Notes: generated from the sequence alone by a model not told the origin. A stretch of 41,624 nt of DNA from Phenylobacterium sp. (GCF_004799395.1 NZ_SSMZ01000235.1:1-41624); one strand, 5' to 3'; positions 10,305 through 19,535 are shown, counted from the first letter of the stretch. A program made the numbers and translations.

Positions 10305-11192
10305 ATGATCCTGATCTTGCTGTTGTCCGCCCTGGCCCTGGCGAGCGCGGTCTTCCTGCTGGCGTTGGCGGCGGCGCTCCGCCGACGGCCGACCGCCCCA
10401 TCGTTCGAGGGCCTCGCGATGAGCGCCGTGACCAGCTTCTTCGATGCGCTCGGCATCGGCTGTTTTGCGCCGACCACCGCCTACATGAAGGTCCGCCGCC
10501 TCGTGCCGGACGAGCTGATCCCGGCGACCATGATCTCGGGCTACGCCCTGGCGGCGGCCACCGAGGGCTTCGTCTTCATCACCGCCGTTCAGGTGGACCC
10601 GCTGCTGCTCGGGCTGTCGATCGCCGCTTCGGTTCTGGGCGCGGTCCTTGGCGTCTCGATCGCCGCGCGCCTGCCGATCACCCCGATCCGGCTGGCCATG
10701 GGCCTGGGCCTGCTGATCGCAGCGACCACCCTGGCGCTTTCGAACCTCGGACTGATGCCGCACGGCGGAGTGGCGACCAGCCTGCCGCCCGTCGCCTTCG
10801 CCCTGGTGGTCGGCGTCAGTTTCCTCTTGGGAATCCTGATGAACCTCGGGGTGGGCAACTTCGCCCCGACGCTGATCCTGATCAGCCTCCTGGGCATGGA
10901 CCCGCGGGCGGCCTTCCCGATCATGATGGGTTCGGCGGCGCTGCTGATGGTGACCAGCGGGGCCAGGATCGTCGCCTCCCGGCCGCTGAACCTTTCGCTG
11001 GTGCTTGGCATGGCCCTGGGCGGCGTCCCCGCGGTGCTGATCGCCGCCTTCATCGTCCGCTCGCTGCCGCTGGAGCTGCTCCGCTGGGGCGTCGTCGCCG
11101 TCGTGACCTATGCCGGGGCCGCCATGCTGCACGCGGCCGCGACCGGCCGATCCGCCCCGACCGTCGCCGTCACCGAGGAGCCCGCGGCCTGA
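10305..11192 (+). CDS. TauE/SafE (TSUP) family membrane permease
   Basis: A highly hydrophobic protein of about 295 residues with roughly eight TM helices in two similar halves, as in TauE/SafE (TSUP) permeases that move sulfite, sulfoacetate or other small organic anions. The first conserved block contains SFFDALGIGCFAPTTA and the second contains NLGVGNFAPTLILI, the paired pattern of the two halves. The start at ATG 10305 is preferred because it begins directly with a TM helix (MILILLLSALALAS); the frame is open back to 10242, but that extension is Arg-rich and unlike the family. No substrate can be deduced. It follows flhA on the same strand but is separated by 177 bp containing stem-loops. 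Confidence 0.8.
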   Translation: MILILLLSALALASAVFLLALAAALRRRPTAPSFEGLAMSAVTSFFDALGIGCFAPTTAYMKVRRLVPDELIPATMISGYALAAATEGFVFITAVQVDPLLLGLSIAASVLGAVLGVSIAARLPITPIRLAMGLGLLIAATTLALSNLGLMPHGGVATSLPPVAFALVVGVSFLLGILMNLGVGNFAPTLILISLLGMDPRAAFPIMMGSAALLMVTSGARIVASRPLNLSLVLGMALGGVPAVLIAAFIVRSLPLELLRWGVVAVVTYAGAAMLHAAATGRSAPTVAVTEEPAA

Positions 11193-11264
11193 CCGCCCAG
11201 CCGGGCCGCCCGCCATTGCCGCCGCCCGCCCGGGCTGGTAGCGGTGCGGGCCGGGGCCGGATCG

Positions 11265-11651
11265 ATGCTCCGAAAGAGTCTTGGGAAACGGATGCGGCGA
11301 CCTCTCAATCGGCCCAAGAGTGCGGGCTCCGCGGTCCTCTGGGACCTGCTCACCTTCGAGCACCTGATGACCAATCAGGTGATCCACGTCATCTATTGGG
11401 CGGGCCTGGCGCTGATTTCGCTCGGCGCCTTCGGGACCATTGGCGCAGCGGTCGGCGTGGCGATCCGCGACCCCTTCCCGTTCGGTCTGCTGCTGGCGAT
11501 CCCGGTGGTGGTCGGCGGCCTGCTGGTGATGGGCGCCCTGGTGCTGCTGTGGCGTTCGTTCTGCGAGTTCTATGTTGCGATCTTCAAGATCAGCGAGGAT
11601 CTGGCCGTGCTGCGCGCCGACGTCGAGGCCGAACGCAAGCGCACGCCGTAG
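11265..11651 (+). CDS. DUF4282-type small membrane protein
   Basis: A 128-residue protein with a basic N-terminus (MLRKSLGKRMRR), then LLTFEHLMTNQVIHVIYW leading into a TM helix (about residues 45-68) and a second TM helix (about 75-100), and a charged helical tail. The LLTF...hhYW pattern in front of two TM helices is that of the uncharacterised DUF4282 family. ATG 11265 is chosen over a GTG at 11244. No function is known. It sits between a permease and a MarR regulator on the same strand. Confidence 0.7.
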   Translation: MLRKSLGKRMRRPLNRPKSAGSAVLWDLLTFEHLMTNQVIHVIYWAGLALISLGAFGTIGAAVGVAIRDPFPFGLLLAIPVVVGGLLVMGALVLLWRSFCEFYVAIFKISEDLAVLRADVEAERKRTP

Positions 11652-11663
11652 TCGCAACGCGGC

Positions 11664-11690
11664 GGAACACAATCGACGGAACATTGTTCT
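11664..11690 (+). promoter_or_regulatory. Inverted repeats in front of the marR gene, candidate autoregulatory operator
   Basis: GAACA-T-TGTTC is a perfect inverted repeat at 11679-11689. It overlaps a wider pair, ACAAT at 11669-11673 and ATTGT at 11683-11687, and GGAACA occurs twice 14 bp apart (11664, 11678). MarR regulators often bind such sites upstream of their own genes. The binding protein is inferred from position only. Confidence 0.35.
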
Positions 11691-11725
11691 TGGCAGTCGC
11701 CAGGAAATCACCGGATATAGGCTTC

Positions 11726-12265
11726 ATGCCGAAGACCACACTCGCCTCCATTGATCCTACGGAGGAATTCCCCTTCGCCGTCGACGACTATCTCCTGCAC
11801 CTGGTCGTCGCCATCTACCAGTTCCGGGACTCCCGGATCGACGGAGCTCTGCGCGCCCTCGGCCTCAACGTCAGCCGCTATCGGGTGCTGGGCGTCCTCG
11901 AGCGGTTCGGCGCCAGCACGATGACCGAACTATCGAATTTCACCGCCATGCAGCGCACGACGCTGACGCGGATCGCCGACCAGCTGGTGGCGGCCGGCTG
12001 GGTCGAGCGCCACGCCGAGGCCCGTGACCGGCGCCATGTGGTGCTGGACCTGACGGACAAGGGTCGCGAGACGCACGCCAAGGCGCTGGGCCTGGTGCTG
12101 AACCTCAATCATCGGCTGATGGACAGCGTGCCCGAGCACGAGCGCCGCTCGGCCGCGCGAGTGCTGATGCAGGTGGTCGACAACCTGGCCCCCAACCGGC
12201 TCGCCCGCGACGGCATCATCCACTTCAGCCGCGAAGGACTCGGCCGAGACAGCGCGCCGACCTAG
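11726..12265 (+). CDS. MarR family transcriptional regulator
   Basis: A 179-residue winged-helix regulator with typical MarR length. The dimerising N-terminal helix region (HLVVAIYQFRDSRIDGALR) precedes the HTH (TMTELSNFTAMQRTTLTRIADQLVAAGWVER), and the wing motif ARDRRHVVLDLTDKG is the family signature D-x-R-x-x-x-x-x-L-T-x-x-G. The open frame extends upstream, but the ATG at 11726 gives the family N-terminus; no strong Shine-Dalgarno is seen. Its stop lies 11 bp from the stop of the convergent fliJ. MarR proteins commonly respond to small aromatic or toxic compounds; the ligand here is unknown. Confidence 0.9.
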   Translation: MPKTTLASIDPTEEFPFAVDDYLLHLVVAIYQFRDSRIDGALRALGLNVSRYRVLGVLERFGASTMTELSNFTAMQRTTLTRIADQLVAAGWVERHAEARDRRHVVLDLTDKGRETHAKALGLVLNLNHRLMDSVPEHERRSAARVLMQVVDNLAPNRLARDGIIHFSREGLGRDSAPT

Positions 12266-12276
12266 GCCCTGCCGCC

Positions 12277-12702
12277 CTAGGCCGCGTTTCCGGCCGCGCG
12301 GCGCACGGCGCGCATGCCCACTTCATCGAGTTCGGCGTTCTCGCGGCGGCTGGCTTCCTTGACCTCGGCGCGCCGGGCGCTCTCGGCGACCTGCTCGTAC
12401 TTCTTCTGCTCTTCGAAAGCCTGGGCCAGCGCGTCGCGCGCGCCGCGCTCCTCGGTCTCGATGGCGTCGATATCGGCCTGCAGGGCCGCCTTGCGGATCT
12501 TCAGGCCTTCGGCGTAGCCCGCCAGATACCAGCCGGCTTCGGCGTTCTGGGCGGCGTGCTTGGCCTCGGCTTCGCCCTCGGCGGTGAGCACCGCCAGGCG
12601 CGTGTTCGCGTCCGCCAATCGCTTGGCGATCTCAGCCAGCCGGAGCTGGCGGTTCTCGACTTCGTAGGTGGCGAGCTTGATGAGGGACTCCGACCAGCTC
12701 AT
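12277..12702 (-). CDS. fliJ: Flagellar export protein FliJ
   Basis: FliJ is the coiled-coil stalk protein of the FliI export ATPase and an export chaperone escort. The 141-residue product is almost entirely charged helix (Glu/Arg/Ala rich), with the coiled coil covering most of its length. The ATG at 12702, which gives MSWSESLIKLATYEVE, is preferred over a GTG at 12726 because it starts 10 bp after the fliI stop and matches the usual FliJ beginning; the GTG would add eight residues overlapping fliI. Assignment rests on size, coiled coil and position after fliI. It converges with the marR gene. Confidence 0.87.
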   Translation of the reverse strand: MSWSESLIKLATYEVENRQLRLAEIAKRLADANTRLAVLTAEGEAEAKHAAQNAEAGWYLAGYAEGLKIRKAALQADIDAIETEERGARDALAQAFEEQKKYEQVAESARRAEVKEASRRENAELDEVGMRAVRRAAGNAA

Positions 12703-12712
12703 TTGCAAATAC

Positions 12713-14050
12713 TCATCCAGGGACACTGTTCAGGATCGCGCCGAGGCGCTCGAAGCCGGCGTCGAGGCTGGTGACCTCGTCCTTGTCCTGCGCCAGGAAG
12801 CCTTCCAGGGCGGGATTCAGCGCGATGGCGCGGTCGACCTGCGGGTCGGCGCCGGTACGGTAGGCGCCGATGCGGATCAACTCTTCCATGTTGGCGTAGG
12901 CAGCCAGCGTCTGGCGCGCCGATTTGACGATCTCGCGCTCGTGCGGGCCGTGGCAGCCAGGCATGGTCCGGCTGATGGACTTGAGGACGTTGATGGCCGG
13001 AAATCTGCCACGCTCGGCGATGGCGCGTTCCATGACGATGTGGCCGTCCAGGATGCCGCGCACGGCGTCGGCGATCGGCTCGTTGTGGTCGTCGCCGTCG
13101 ACCAGCACCGTGAAGATGCCGGTGATCGGCCCGGCCTTGGTCCCGTCGGGGCGGATCGGACCGGGACCCGCGCGCTCCAGCAGTTTCGGCAATTCGGTGA
13201 AAACAGTCGGCGTATAGCCCTTGGTGGTCGGCGGTTCGCCGGCGGCCAGGCCGATTTCGCGCTGGGCCATGGCGAAACGGGTCACCGAGTCCATCAGGCA
13301 GAGGACTTCCATGTCCTGGTCGCGCAGATATTCGGCGATCGCCATGGTCATGTAGGCAGCCTGGCGGCGCTTCAGGGCCGGCTCGTCGGAGGTGGCTACC
13401 ACCACGATGGCGCGCTTCAGGCCCTCTTCGCCCAGGGTCTCCTCGATGAACTCACGGACCTCGCGGCCCCGTTCGCCGATCAGGCCGACCACGACCGCAT
13501 CGCAGTCGGCGTTCTTGGCCAGCATGGAGAGCAGAACCGACTTGCCGACTCCGGAGCCGGCGAACACGCCCAGGCGCTGGCCGCGACAGCAGGTGGTGAA
13601 GACGTTCATGGCGCGTACGCCCATGTCCAGCCGCCCGCCGACGCGGGCGCGGGCGTGGGCCGATGGGGGCGCGGCGCGCAGGGGATAGGCGGCCAGGCCC
13701 TGAGGCAGCGGGCCCTTGCCGTCGATCGGCTGGCCGAAGGCGTCGACGATGCGGCCGAGCCAGGCCTTGGTGGGCCGCACGGCCGAGCCCAGGGGTTCGA
13801 TACGGATTTCGGCGCCCGGAGCCACGCCCTCGACCGGGCCGAACGGCATCAGGAGCGCGCGGGTGTCGCGGAATCCCACCACCTCGGCCGACAGCGGCTT
13901 TTCACCGAAGCGGACGATCTCGGCGCGGGCGCCGACCGCCAGACGAGTCAGCCCGCCGCGCGCCTCGATCAGAAGGCCGTTCACCGCGGCCACGCGGCCG
14001 GACACGGTCAGGGGATCGAGCCGCTCGACCGCGGCCACAAGACTCTTCAA
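12713..14050 (-). CDS. fliI: Flagellum-specific export ATPase FliI
   Basis: FliI is the hexameric ATPase that energises or assists unfolding and export of flagellar substrates. The 445-residue protein resembles the F1-ATPase beta subunit. Walker A is G165-S-G-V-G-K170-S, and strand [19 protein letters not shown] carries the Walker B aspartate and the FliI-typical R-F-A-x-A-Q-R-E. The region [15 protein letters not shown] (here [18 protein letters not shown]) is also diagnostic. The start is TTG at 14050 with GAGGG upstream on the minus strand. fliJ follows at 10 bp. The fliIJ pair lies apart from the main flagellar operon but only about 1.2 kb from ctrA. Confidence 0.96.
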   Translation of the reverse strand: MKSLVAAVERLDPLTVSGRVAAVNGLLIEARGGLTRLAVGARAEIVRFGEKPLSAEVVGFRDTRALLMPFGPVEGVAPGAEIRIEPLGSAVRPTKAWLGRIVDAFGQPIDGKGPLPQGLAAYPLRAAPPSAHARARVGGRLDMGVRAMNVFTTCCRGQRLGVFAGSGVGKSVLLSMLAKNADCDAVVVGLIGERGREVREFIEETLGEEGLKRAIVVVATSDEPALKRRQAAYMTMAIAEYLRDQDMEVLCLMDSVTRFAMAQREIGLAAGEPPTTKGYTPTVFTELPKLLERAGPGPIRPDGTKAGPITGIFTVLVDGDDHNEPIADAVRGILDGHIVMERAIAERGRFPAINVLKSISRTMPGCHGPHEREIVKSARQTLAAYANMEELIRIGAYRTGADPQVDRAIALNPALEGFLAQDKDEVTSLDAGFERLGAILNSVPG

Positions 14051-14110
14051 GAACAGCCCTCGAATTCAGGGCCACAGAGTCATGCGATCGCGATTAAAGG
14101 GTGATGAAGA

Positions 14111-14920
14111 TCAGCGCAGAGCCTTTGCCAATTTCAGGGCCTGTTTGGGATGTTTGGCGACCATCTTGGCGGCCAGCAGCGGGCGGCGCTTAACCACCCC
14201 TGTCAACACTGGCCGCACGGCGCGGGCCATGCGCGGTCGCGCCGCGGTCGCCACCTGGGCGATCCGGCCGCGGCCGAACCACAGGGCCGCGCCGGCCACG
14301 GCCAACAGGCCCACGCTGACCAGGAGGCCGGGATGCTTGCGTGCGGTCGTCGCCGCCGTCAGGCGCGCGCCCTTGGCCGCCACCGCCATCTGGCCCATCG
14401 GCCGGATGACGGCGTGCAGCGCCGCCTGGGCGGCGACCACCGGTGGACTGTCATGACGCCAGTCCCGGGGCAGCTTGATCAGGGTGGCGGCCACCTTGCC
14501 CTTGGCGGCCTTCAACTGCGCCCGCGCCGCCGCGTCGAGGCGTCGGCCAAAGCCCACCAGTGCGCCCGGCTCGTCGCGATCGCCGATGTGCAGGGCCAAC
14601 GCCTTTGCCGCATGCGCCAAGGCCGCCGCCTCGCCCACAGCCTCGATCCAGCTGTCGATGCGACCGAACCGCGCCGCAGCCGCCCGCGCCACACGGTCGC
14701 AGCCCTCGGCGGTCGCGGTGTCGCCGGCCACGGGATGGCATCGCCCGCCCGCCTTGCCGATCTCTTCGCACACGGCGCGCAGGCTCTGCTCGTCGCGGCC
14801 GGCCAGCACGACCGCCGCTCCGGCCTTGGCCGCCAGCCGGGCCGCCTCGAGTCCGACGCCCGACGCCGCCCCGGTCACGACAATCACCTGACCCGCCAAG
14901 GGTTTGAACTTCGAAGCCAT
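14111..14920 (-). CDS. SDR-fold protein lacking the catalytic Tyr/Lys, with a C-terminal membrane segment
   Basis: The 269-residue protein begins as a short-chain dehydrogenase: the glycine motif T16-G-A-A-S-G-V-G23 and the strand VVLAGRDEQSL that binds NAD(P). After about residue 90 it departs from the family: the N-A-G motif is replaced by IEAVGEA, and where Y-x-x-x-K should be, the sequence reads PVVAAQAALHAV, with no Tyr or Lys. The last 75 residues contain a hydrophobic segment (HPGLLVSVGLLAVAGAALWFG) and a basic tail ending KHPKQALKLAKALR. It may bind nucleotide without being a dehydrogenase. It lies 60 bp upstream of fliI on the same strand, so co-transcription is possible. Function unknown. 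Confidence 0.75.
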   Translation of the reverse strand: MASKFKPLAGQVIVVTGAASGVGLEAARLAAKAGAAVVLAGRDEQSLRAVCEEIGKAGGRCHPVAGDTATAEGCDRVARAAAARFGRIDSWIEAVGEAAALAHAAKALALHIGDRDEPGALVGFGRRLDAAARAQLKAAKGKVAATLIKLPRDWRHDSPPVVAAQAALHAVIRPMGQMAVAAKGARLTAATTARKHPGLLVSVGLLAVAGAALWFGRGRIAQVATAARPRMARAVRPVLTGVVKRRPLLAAKMVAKHPKQALKLAKALR

Positions 14921-15037
14921 GGTTCCTCCCGACGTGGCGCACAGCGGCCAATCTGGGGATCAAACGACTGGGCTCCAAGGCCCGTTCCCGCGCGGCGAGC
15001 GACCCCCGCGCTTCGGCAGTCCTGTCCAATCACAAAA

Positions 15038-15187
15038 GATTCAACAGCCCTGCGACTCCGCGGCCGCCCTGCGACTCTTGTAGCGGATTCCGCATCGGAT
15101 TAACGATTCGGTGGCGACGGACACTCCCGATTAACCAGTCTTAAATTAACTCGCAGGCAGGTTAACGGCGAGGTCCAGGGCGGATTC
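15038..15187 (+). promoter_or_regulatory. ctrA promoter region with six GANTC methylation sites and TTAA half-sites
   Basis: The 309-bp gap between the SDR-like gene and ctrA holds six GANTC sites (starting at 15038, 15054, 15073, 15086, 15105 and 15183), the target of the CcrM methylase. TTAA half-sites of the CtrA box begin at 15100, 15131, 15141, 15146 and 15162; the first is immediately followed by a GANTC (TTAACGATTC). The pair at 15131 and 15141 is spaced N6 rather than the canonical N7. In Caulobacter crescentus, ctrA P1 is controlled by GANTC methylation and P2 by CtrA itself. Confidence 0.7.
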
Positions 15188-15229
15188 ACTGAATTCGCGG
15201 GGCACGCGGGAACGCACTGGAGAGCGATA

Positions 15230-15931
15230 ATGCGGGTACTGTTGATAGAAGACGACAGCGCCACCGCGCAGAGCATCGAGCTGATGCTCAAGTCGGAGGG
15301 CTTCAACGTCTATACGACCGATCTGGGCGAGGAAGGCGTCGATCTGGGCAAGATCTACGACTACGACCTCATCCTGCTCGATCTGAATCTGCCGGACATG
15401 AGCGGCATGGACGTGCTGCGCACTCTGCGCGTCGGCAAGATCAACACCCCGATCATGATCCTGTCGGGCTCCGCCGAGATCGACACCAAGGTGAAGACCT
15501 TCTCCGGCGGCGCTGACGACTACATGACCAAGCCCTTCCACAAGGACGAGCTGGTGGCGCGTATCCACGCCGTGGTCCGCCGCTCCAAGGGCCACGCCCA
15601 ATCGGTCATCAAGACCGGCGACATCCTCGTGAACCTCGACGCCAAGACCGTCGAGGTGAACGGCCTGCGGGTCCACCTGACCGGCAAGGAATACCAGATG
15701 CTGGAACTCCTCTCCCTGCGGAAGGGCACGACCCTCACCAAGGAGATGTTCCTCAACCACCTCTACGGCGGCATGGACGAGCCGGAGCTGAAGATCATCG
15801 ACGTCTTCATCTGCAAGCTGCGCAAGAAGCTGGCCGCCGCCGCCGAGGGCAAGCACCACATCGAAACCGTCTGGGGCCGCGGCTATGTGCTGCGCGACCC
15901 GCAGGAGATCGGCGCCGTCGTCGCGGCCTAA
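15230..15931 (+). CDS. ctrA: Cell-cycle master response regulator CtrA
   Basis: CtrA is an OmpR-type response regulator that blocks the replication origin and controls flagellar, division and methylation genes in Caulobacter. The 233-residue protein has a receiver domain with acidic pocket E7-D8-D9, phospho-acceptor D51 ([13 protein letters not shown]) and K-P in [11 protein letters not shown], then a winged-helix DNA-binding domain (about 125-225) with the near-invariant CtrA stretch [21 protein letters not shown]. It ends in Val-Ala-Ala; the C-terminal di-alanine is the known ClpXP degradation signal of CtrA. A GGAGAG Shine-Dalgarno precedes the ATG. It is transcribed away from fliIJ and toward fixJ, with an intrinsic terminator after its stop. 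Confidence 0.98.
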   Translation: MRVLLIEDDSATAQSIELMLKSEGFNVYTTDLGEEGVDLGKIYDYDLILLDLNLPDMSGMDVLRTLRVGKINTPIMILSGSAEIDTKVKTFSGGADDYMTKPFHKDELVARIHAVVRRSKGHAQSVIKTGDILVNLDAKTVEVNGLRVHLTGKEYQMLELLSLRKGTTLTKEMFLNHLYGGMDEPELKIIDVFICKLRKKLAAAAEGKHHIETVWGRGYVLRDPQEIGAVVAA

Positions 15932-15958
15932 GCGCCAAGCCGACCTGTCGCTGAACAG

Positions 15959-15994
15959 AGAAGGGCGTCCCGCAAGGGGCGCCCTTCTTCTTTG
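15959..15994 (+). terminator. Intrinsic terminator after ctrA
   Basis: A 9-bp stem, AGAAGGGCG at 15959-15967 with CGCCCTTCT at 15980-15988, encloses a 12-nt loop and runs into TCTTT. It separates ctrA from the convergent fixJ (stop at 16005). Confidence 0.8.
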
Positions 15995-16004
15995 CGCGCA
16001 GCCC

Positions 16005-16613
16005 TTAAAGTCCCGCCAGCAGCGCCATGCGCACCAGTTCCGACAGGCTCTTGGCGCCGGTCTTCATCATCATGCCGGCGCGGTAGACCTCCACCGTGCG
16101 CGGGCTGATCCCCAGGTCGTAGGCGATGATCTTGCTGGTCTTGCCCACCACCACCTGCTCCAGCACCTCGCGCTCACGCTTCGACAGTCCCGCGAAGGCG
16201 GACTGGTAGGTGAGACGCGACTGCTCGTCCTGTCGGACGCGGTCGTCGCTGTTCAGCGCCTTGTTCACCGCCGCGAGCAGCACCTCGTCTTTGAATGGCT
16301 TTTCGATGAAGTCGACGGCGCCGGCCTTCATCGCCTCCACCGCCAGCGAAATATCGCCATGACCGGTGATCACGACGCAAGTCAGCGGCAGGCGCTCCTG
16401 TGAGAGGCGGCGGACCAGCTCGACCCCGTCAAGTCCCGGCATCCTCACGTCGGTGATCACGCAGCCTCCCGCCAGGTCTCGCGCCTCCTCCAGGAACGCC
16501 ACGGCGCTCTCGAATGTACGCGATCGTAGGCCGCCGGCGCGCAGCAGGAACGCCAGCGACCTTCGGATCGCCTCGTCATCATCGACGATGTAGACCTCAG
16601 ACGAGTTCGCCAT
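16005..16613 (-). CDS. fixJ: FixJ-type response regulator
   Basis: FixJ is the transcriptional activator partner of the oxygen sensor FixL. The 202-residue protein has a receiver with acidic pocket D11-D12-D13, phospho-acceptor D55 ([12 protein letters not shown]), T in VVITGHGD and K-P in [10 protein letters not shown], then a LuxR/NarL-type HTH containing [26 protein letters not shown] sequence and [10 protein letters not shown]. The FixJ-typical T-G-H-G-D and E-K-P-F support FixJ over other NarL-family regulators. The ATG at 16613 lies inside the fixL end (17-bp overlap), which implies translational coupling. No fixK or other target gene is visible in this window. Confidence 0.92.
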   Translation of the reverse strand: MANSSEVYIVDDDEAIRRSLAFLLRAGGLRSRTFESAVAFLEEARDLAGGCVITDVRMPGLDGVELVRRLSQERLPLTCVVITGHGDISLAVEAMKAGAVDFIEKPFKDEVLLAAVNKALNSDDRVRQDEQSRLTYQSAFAGLSKREREVLEQVVVGKTSKIIAYDLGISPRTVEVYRAGMMMKTGAKSLSELVRMALLAGL

Positions 16614-19113
16614 GGGCCATTTCCTCCTCTCGTACAGCACGCAAACTGAAGTGGAAGGTCGTCCCCTGGCCGGGCTCGCTATCGGCCCAGATCCGGCCGC
16701 CATGGGCCTCGACGATCGTGCGCGAGATCGACAGACCCACGCCCATTCCGTGTTTCTTGGTGGTGACAAAGGGCTGGAAGAGCTGGCTGGCGACTTCCGG
16801 GCTCAGCCCGGTCCCGCTGTCGCTGACCGACACCACCACCATGTCGTCAGGAGCCGGTCGGACGGAGACCACCAGGTCGCGCCGGTCCGACTCCGCCATG
16901 GCCTCTAGGCCGTTGCGCATCAGGTTCAGAACGACCTGCTGAATCTGCACCTTGTCGACCATCACCGCGCCGATTTCTGGGGCGATGTCGTAGCGCAGCG
17001 CCACCCCGCGGTCCTTGGCGCCAACCATGGCCAACGCGCCGGCTTCCTCCAGCAGCTTCGGCAGATCCTCGATCTGCCGCTCCGTCTCGCCCTTGGAGAC
17101 AAAGTCCCGCAGGCGCCGGATGATGTCGCCGGCGCGGAACATCTGCTCCCCGGCCATGGTCAGGGCGTCGCCGATGACCTCCTTGTCGAGCGGTTCCTCG
17201 TCGAGCAGCCGCCGCGACCCCTGGATGTAGTTGGCGGTGGCCGACAGCGGCTGATTCAGCTCGTGGGCCAGGGCCGAGGCCATCTCGCCCATGGCGCTCA
17301 GGCGCGAGACATGGGCCAGTTCCGACTGCACGTTCTGGAACCGGCGTTCGGCCTCCTGGCGTTCGGTCAGATCACGGACGAAACCGGTGAAGAACCGCCG
17401 CTCGCCCGAGCGCATCTCCCCCACCGACAGCTCCATGGGGAAGGTCGAGCCATCGCGGCGCGCGCCGACCACCACCCGGCCCAGGCCGATCACCCGGCGC
17501 TCGCCCGTGGTCAGGTAGCGCGACAGGATGCCGTCGTGCGCCTCGCGGTAAGGCTCCGGCATCAGGAAGCTGACGTTGCGCCCGATCGCCTCGTCCGGGG
17601 TCCAGCCGAATTGGCGCTCCGCGGCGGAGGAGAACGACTGGATGGTCCCCCGCTCGTCGATGACGATCATGGCGTCGGGCACGGAATCGAGGATCGAGCG
17701 CAGGTGCGCCTCGCGCGCCTCCAGCTCGGCGAAGGCCTGCTCCTTGGCCCGGCGGCTCTCGATCAGTTCCTGGATGTCGGTGTAGGCGCCGTCCCAGCGG
17801 TGGATGCGGCCGTCCTCGTTGCGCACGGGCACGCCACGCTCCAGGAACCAGCGCGGCCCGCGCGCCCCCACCAAGCGGTATTCGATCTCATAAGGCTCGC
17901 CGCGCCCGATGCAGCGGCGGATGTAGGTCTCCACCTGTTCGCGGTCGTCGGGGTGCACCTTCTCCAGCCACGACCAGCCGGCGGTCTCGCCATTGAAGGC
18001 GCCGATGAACTGGCTCCAGCGGTCGTTGTAGAAGTCCCGCGCGCCCCCGGCGTCAGACGACCAGACCAGGGCGGGCATCGCGTTGGCGATGGAACGGTGC
18101 TTGGCTTCCGATTCCGCCAGCGCCTCGCGCGCGGCGTAGGCGGAGGTCATGTCGATGGTCAGGCCCGCCACCCCGATGATCGCTCCGTCGCGGTCGCGCA
18201 GGGCGAACTTGGTCGAGCGCAGGTAGCGCGCCTCCCCGTCGGGCGAGGTGAAGCGGCCTTCCACCATCATGGTCTTGCCGGTTGAGATCACCTCGCGGTC
18301 GGCCGCGTCGTGATCCCCGAGCTCGGTGATGTCGATCGCCAGCTCGTGGTTGCGCCGTCCGATGATCTCCTCGACCGGCCGGCCGATCGCCGCGGCGCCA
18401 GCCGGGTTGAGGTAGACCATGCGGAACTCGGCGTCCTTGGCGTAGATGATGTCCGGCGTGGCCGCGCCCACCCCTTCCATGAAGGCGGCGTTGCGACGCG
18501 CGTCGATCTCGGCGGCGGAAAGCTCCGCGGTGGCCTGGGCGAGCGCCCGGTCGGAGCGGCGGAGGCGGCGGACGAACAGCACGACCGCCCAGATCGCGGC
18601 CGCCATACCCAGCAGCATGACCGCCAGGCTGGCCATGGTGCGCTTCCATTGTTCACGGAACTGAGGGGTGTAGGCGACGGCCTTGACCCGCTCGGCGTCG
18701 ACCAGCTGGCCGATCGCGCGGCTGGCCGCCGAGGCCTGGGCGTCGCCGCCGGCTCGGCCGCCGGAGAGATCGGCCACAGCGGCTTCGGACAGGGCGAGCG
18801 CCCGGGCCGCCCGCGCCGCCTGTGCGGCGTCGCTCTGGGCCAGTCGCGAGACCGCCTGCGCCTGGACCCGCATCCTCGCGACATCGATGTTGAAGGCCGT
18901 AAGGTCGCCCCGGTCGACCTCGGCGCTGGCCAGGGCGAGCGCCATCTGGTCGGCGCCATCGATCAGCCTGAGGGTAGTCACCGCCGACTTGAGCGCCCGA
19001 TCGCTGTCGCTCCAGATCCGCGCGCGCTCCACGCCGCCAGCCGCCAGCAGACCGGCGGCCAGGATCAGCAACATCCGAGTGCCAAGCTGGCTCCTGCGGT
19101 GAGCTTCACTCAT
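16597..19113 (-). CDS. fixL: FixL-type heme-PAS oxygen-sensing histidine kinase
   Basis: The 838-residue sensor kinase has a TM helix near residues 12-30, a periplasmic region rich in helix, a second TM at about 160-180, then three PAS domains. The third (about 480-600) closely follows the heme-PAS of Bradyrhizobium FixL: heme-ligand H526 in [16 protein letters not shown], and an arginine 20 residues later (R546) at the position of the oxygen-contacting R220. The kinase core has H617 in [13 protein letters not shown] and an ATPase domain with DSGTGLSP and [18 protein letters not shown]. The start at 19113 is chosen for its AGAGG Shine-Dalgarno and MSEAHRRS. In FixL, oxygen binding to the heme switches off the kinase; that behaviour is inferred here. 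Confidence 0.94.
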   Translation of the reverse strand: MSEAHRRSQLGTRMLLILAAGLLAAGGVERARIWSDSDRALKSAVTTLRLIDGADQMALALASAEVDRGDLTAFNIDVARMRVQAQAVSRLAQSDAAQAARAARALALSEAAVADLSGGRAGGDAQASAASRAIGQLVDAERVKAVAYTPQFREQWKRTMASLAVMLLGMAAAIWAVVLFVRRLRRSDRALAQATAELSAAEIDARRNAAFMEGVGAATPDIIYAKDAEFRMVYLNPAGAAAIGRPVEEIIGRRNHELAIDITELGDHDAADREVISTGKTMMVEGRFTSPDGEARYLRSTKFALRDRDGAIIGVAGLTIDMTSAYAAREALAESEAKHRSIANAMPALVWSSDAGGARDFYNDRWSQFIGAFNGETAGWSWLEKVHPDDREQVETYIRRCIGRGEPYEIEYRLVGARGPRWFLERGVPVRNEDGRIHRWDGAYTDIQELIESRRAKEQAFAELEAREAHLRSILDSVPDAMIVIDERGTIQSFSSAAERQFGWTPDEAIGRNVSFLMPEPYREAHDGILSRYLTTGERRVIGLGRVVVGARRDGSTFPMELSVGEMRSGERRFFTGFVRDLTERQEAERRFQNVQSELAHVSRLSAMGEMASALAHELNQPLSATANYIQGSRRLLDEEPLDKEVIGDALTMAGEQMFRAGDIIRRLRDFVSKGETERQIEDLPKLLEEAGALAMVGAKDRGVALRYDIAPEIGAVMVDKVQIQQVVLNLMRNGLEAMAESDRRDLVVSVRPAPDDMVVVSVSDSGTGLSPEVASQLFQPFVTTKKHGMGVGLSISRTIVEAHGGRIWADSEPGQGTTFHFSLRAVREEEMAHGELV

Positions 19114-19535
19114 GCCGAACCTCTGAAGGCCGACATGCGGCAACGTATGTCCGGAATCCCGTCAAACCCGCGACCGCAGCCGCGGATTCGATGGCCAGTA
19201 CGCGCCACAGCCGACCCGTCGCCGCAGTTTGAACACAGGACACGCTGAACAGTTGCCTTATTCCCCCGTGGGTTGAAATAGCCCAATTGGCAGACTTAGG
19301 GCGATGCGACCTTTTGTCGAGTGAAAAACATAGCCATGGCCGGATGTGAAAATCCACAAGCCATTGTCTTATAAGGTAATATATGAAATCGTCGGCGAAC
19401 TTTAAGTGAATCTACTTAGGTAGCGCTACCCAATTTGGCTGGGAGTCGGCGGGTGCTACCGAAGTGGATCGGCGCAGCAGGCGCCTATGGGAGCCGACGG
19501 TCCGCCCGAGGCTCGCCGGCCCAACGGCGAAGACG
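19114..19535. promoter_or_regulatory. AT-richer divergent control region between fixL and the single-domain receiver gene
   Basis: This 422-bp gap holds no convincing gene. It is clearly more AT-rich than its surroundings (for example 19361-19395). An 18-bp near-palindrome at 19416-19433, centred on TAGC/GCTA, has one mismatched pair and a perfect 12-bp core, GGTAGCGCTACC, at 19419-19430. The heptamer ACTTAGG occurs at 19294 and again at 19414, exactly 120 bp apart, the second overlapping the palindrome. CCAATTGG lies at 19283-19290. No FNR/FixK box of the form TTGAT-N4-ATCAA was seen. The palindrome is a candidate operator; the protein that binds it is unknown. Confidence 0.45.

Noticed and set aside
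14041..14110. CtrA-type promoter between the SDR-like gene and fliI
   Set aside because: Only one TTAA half-site and two GANTC sites (14041, 14077) are present; without a second half-site at N7 the evidence is too weak to annotate.
19144..19535. Possible FNR/FixK box upstream of fixL or the receiver gene
   Set aside because: TTGAAATAGCCCAATTGG near 19273-19290 was inspected, but it does not have the TTGAT-N4-ATCAA form.
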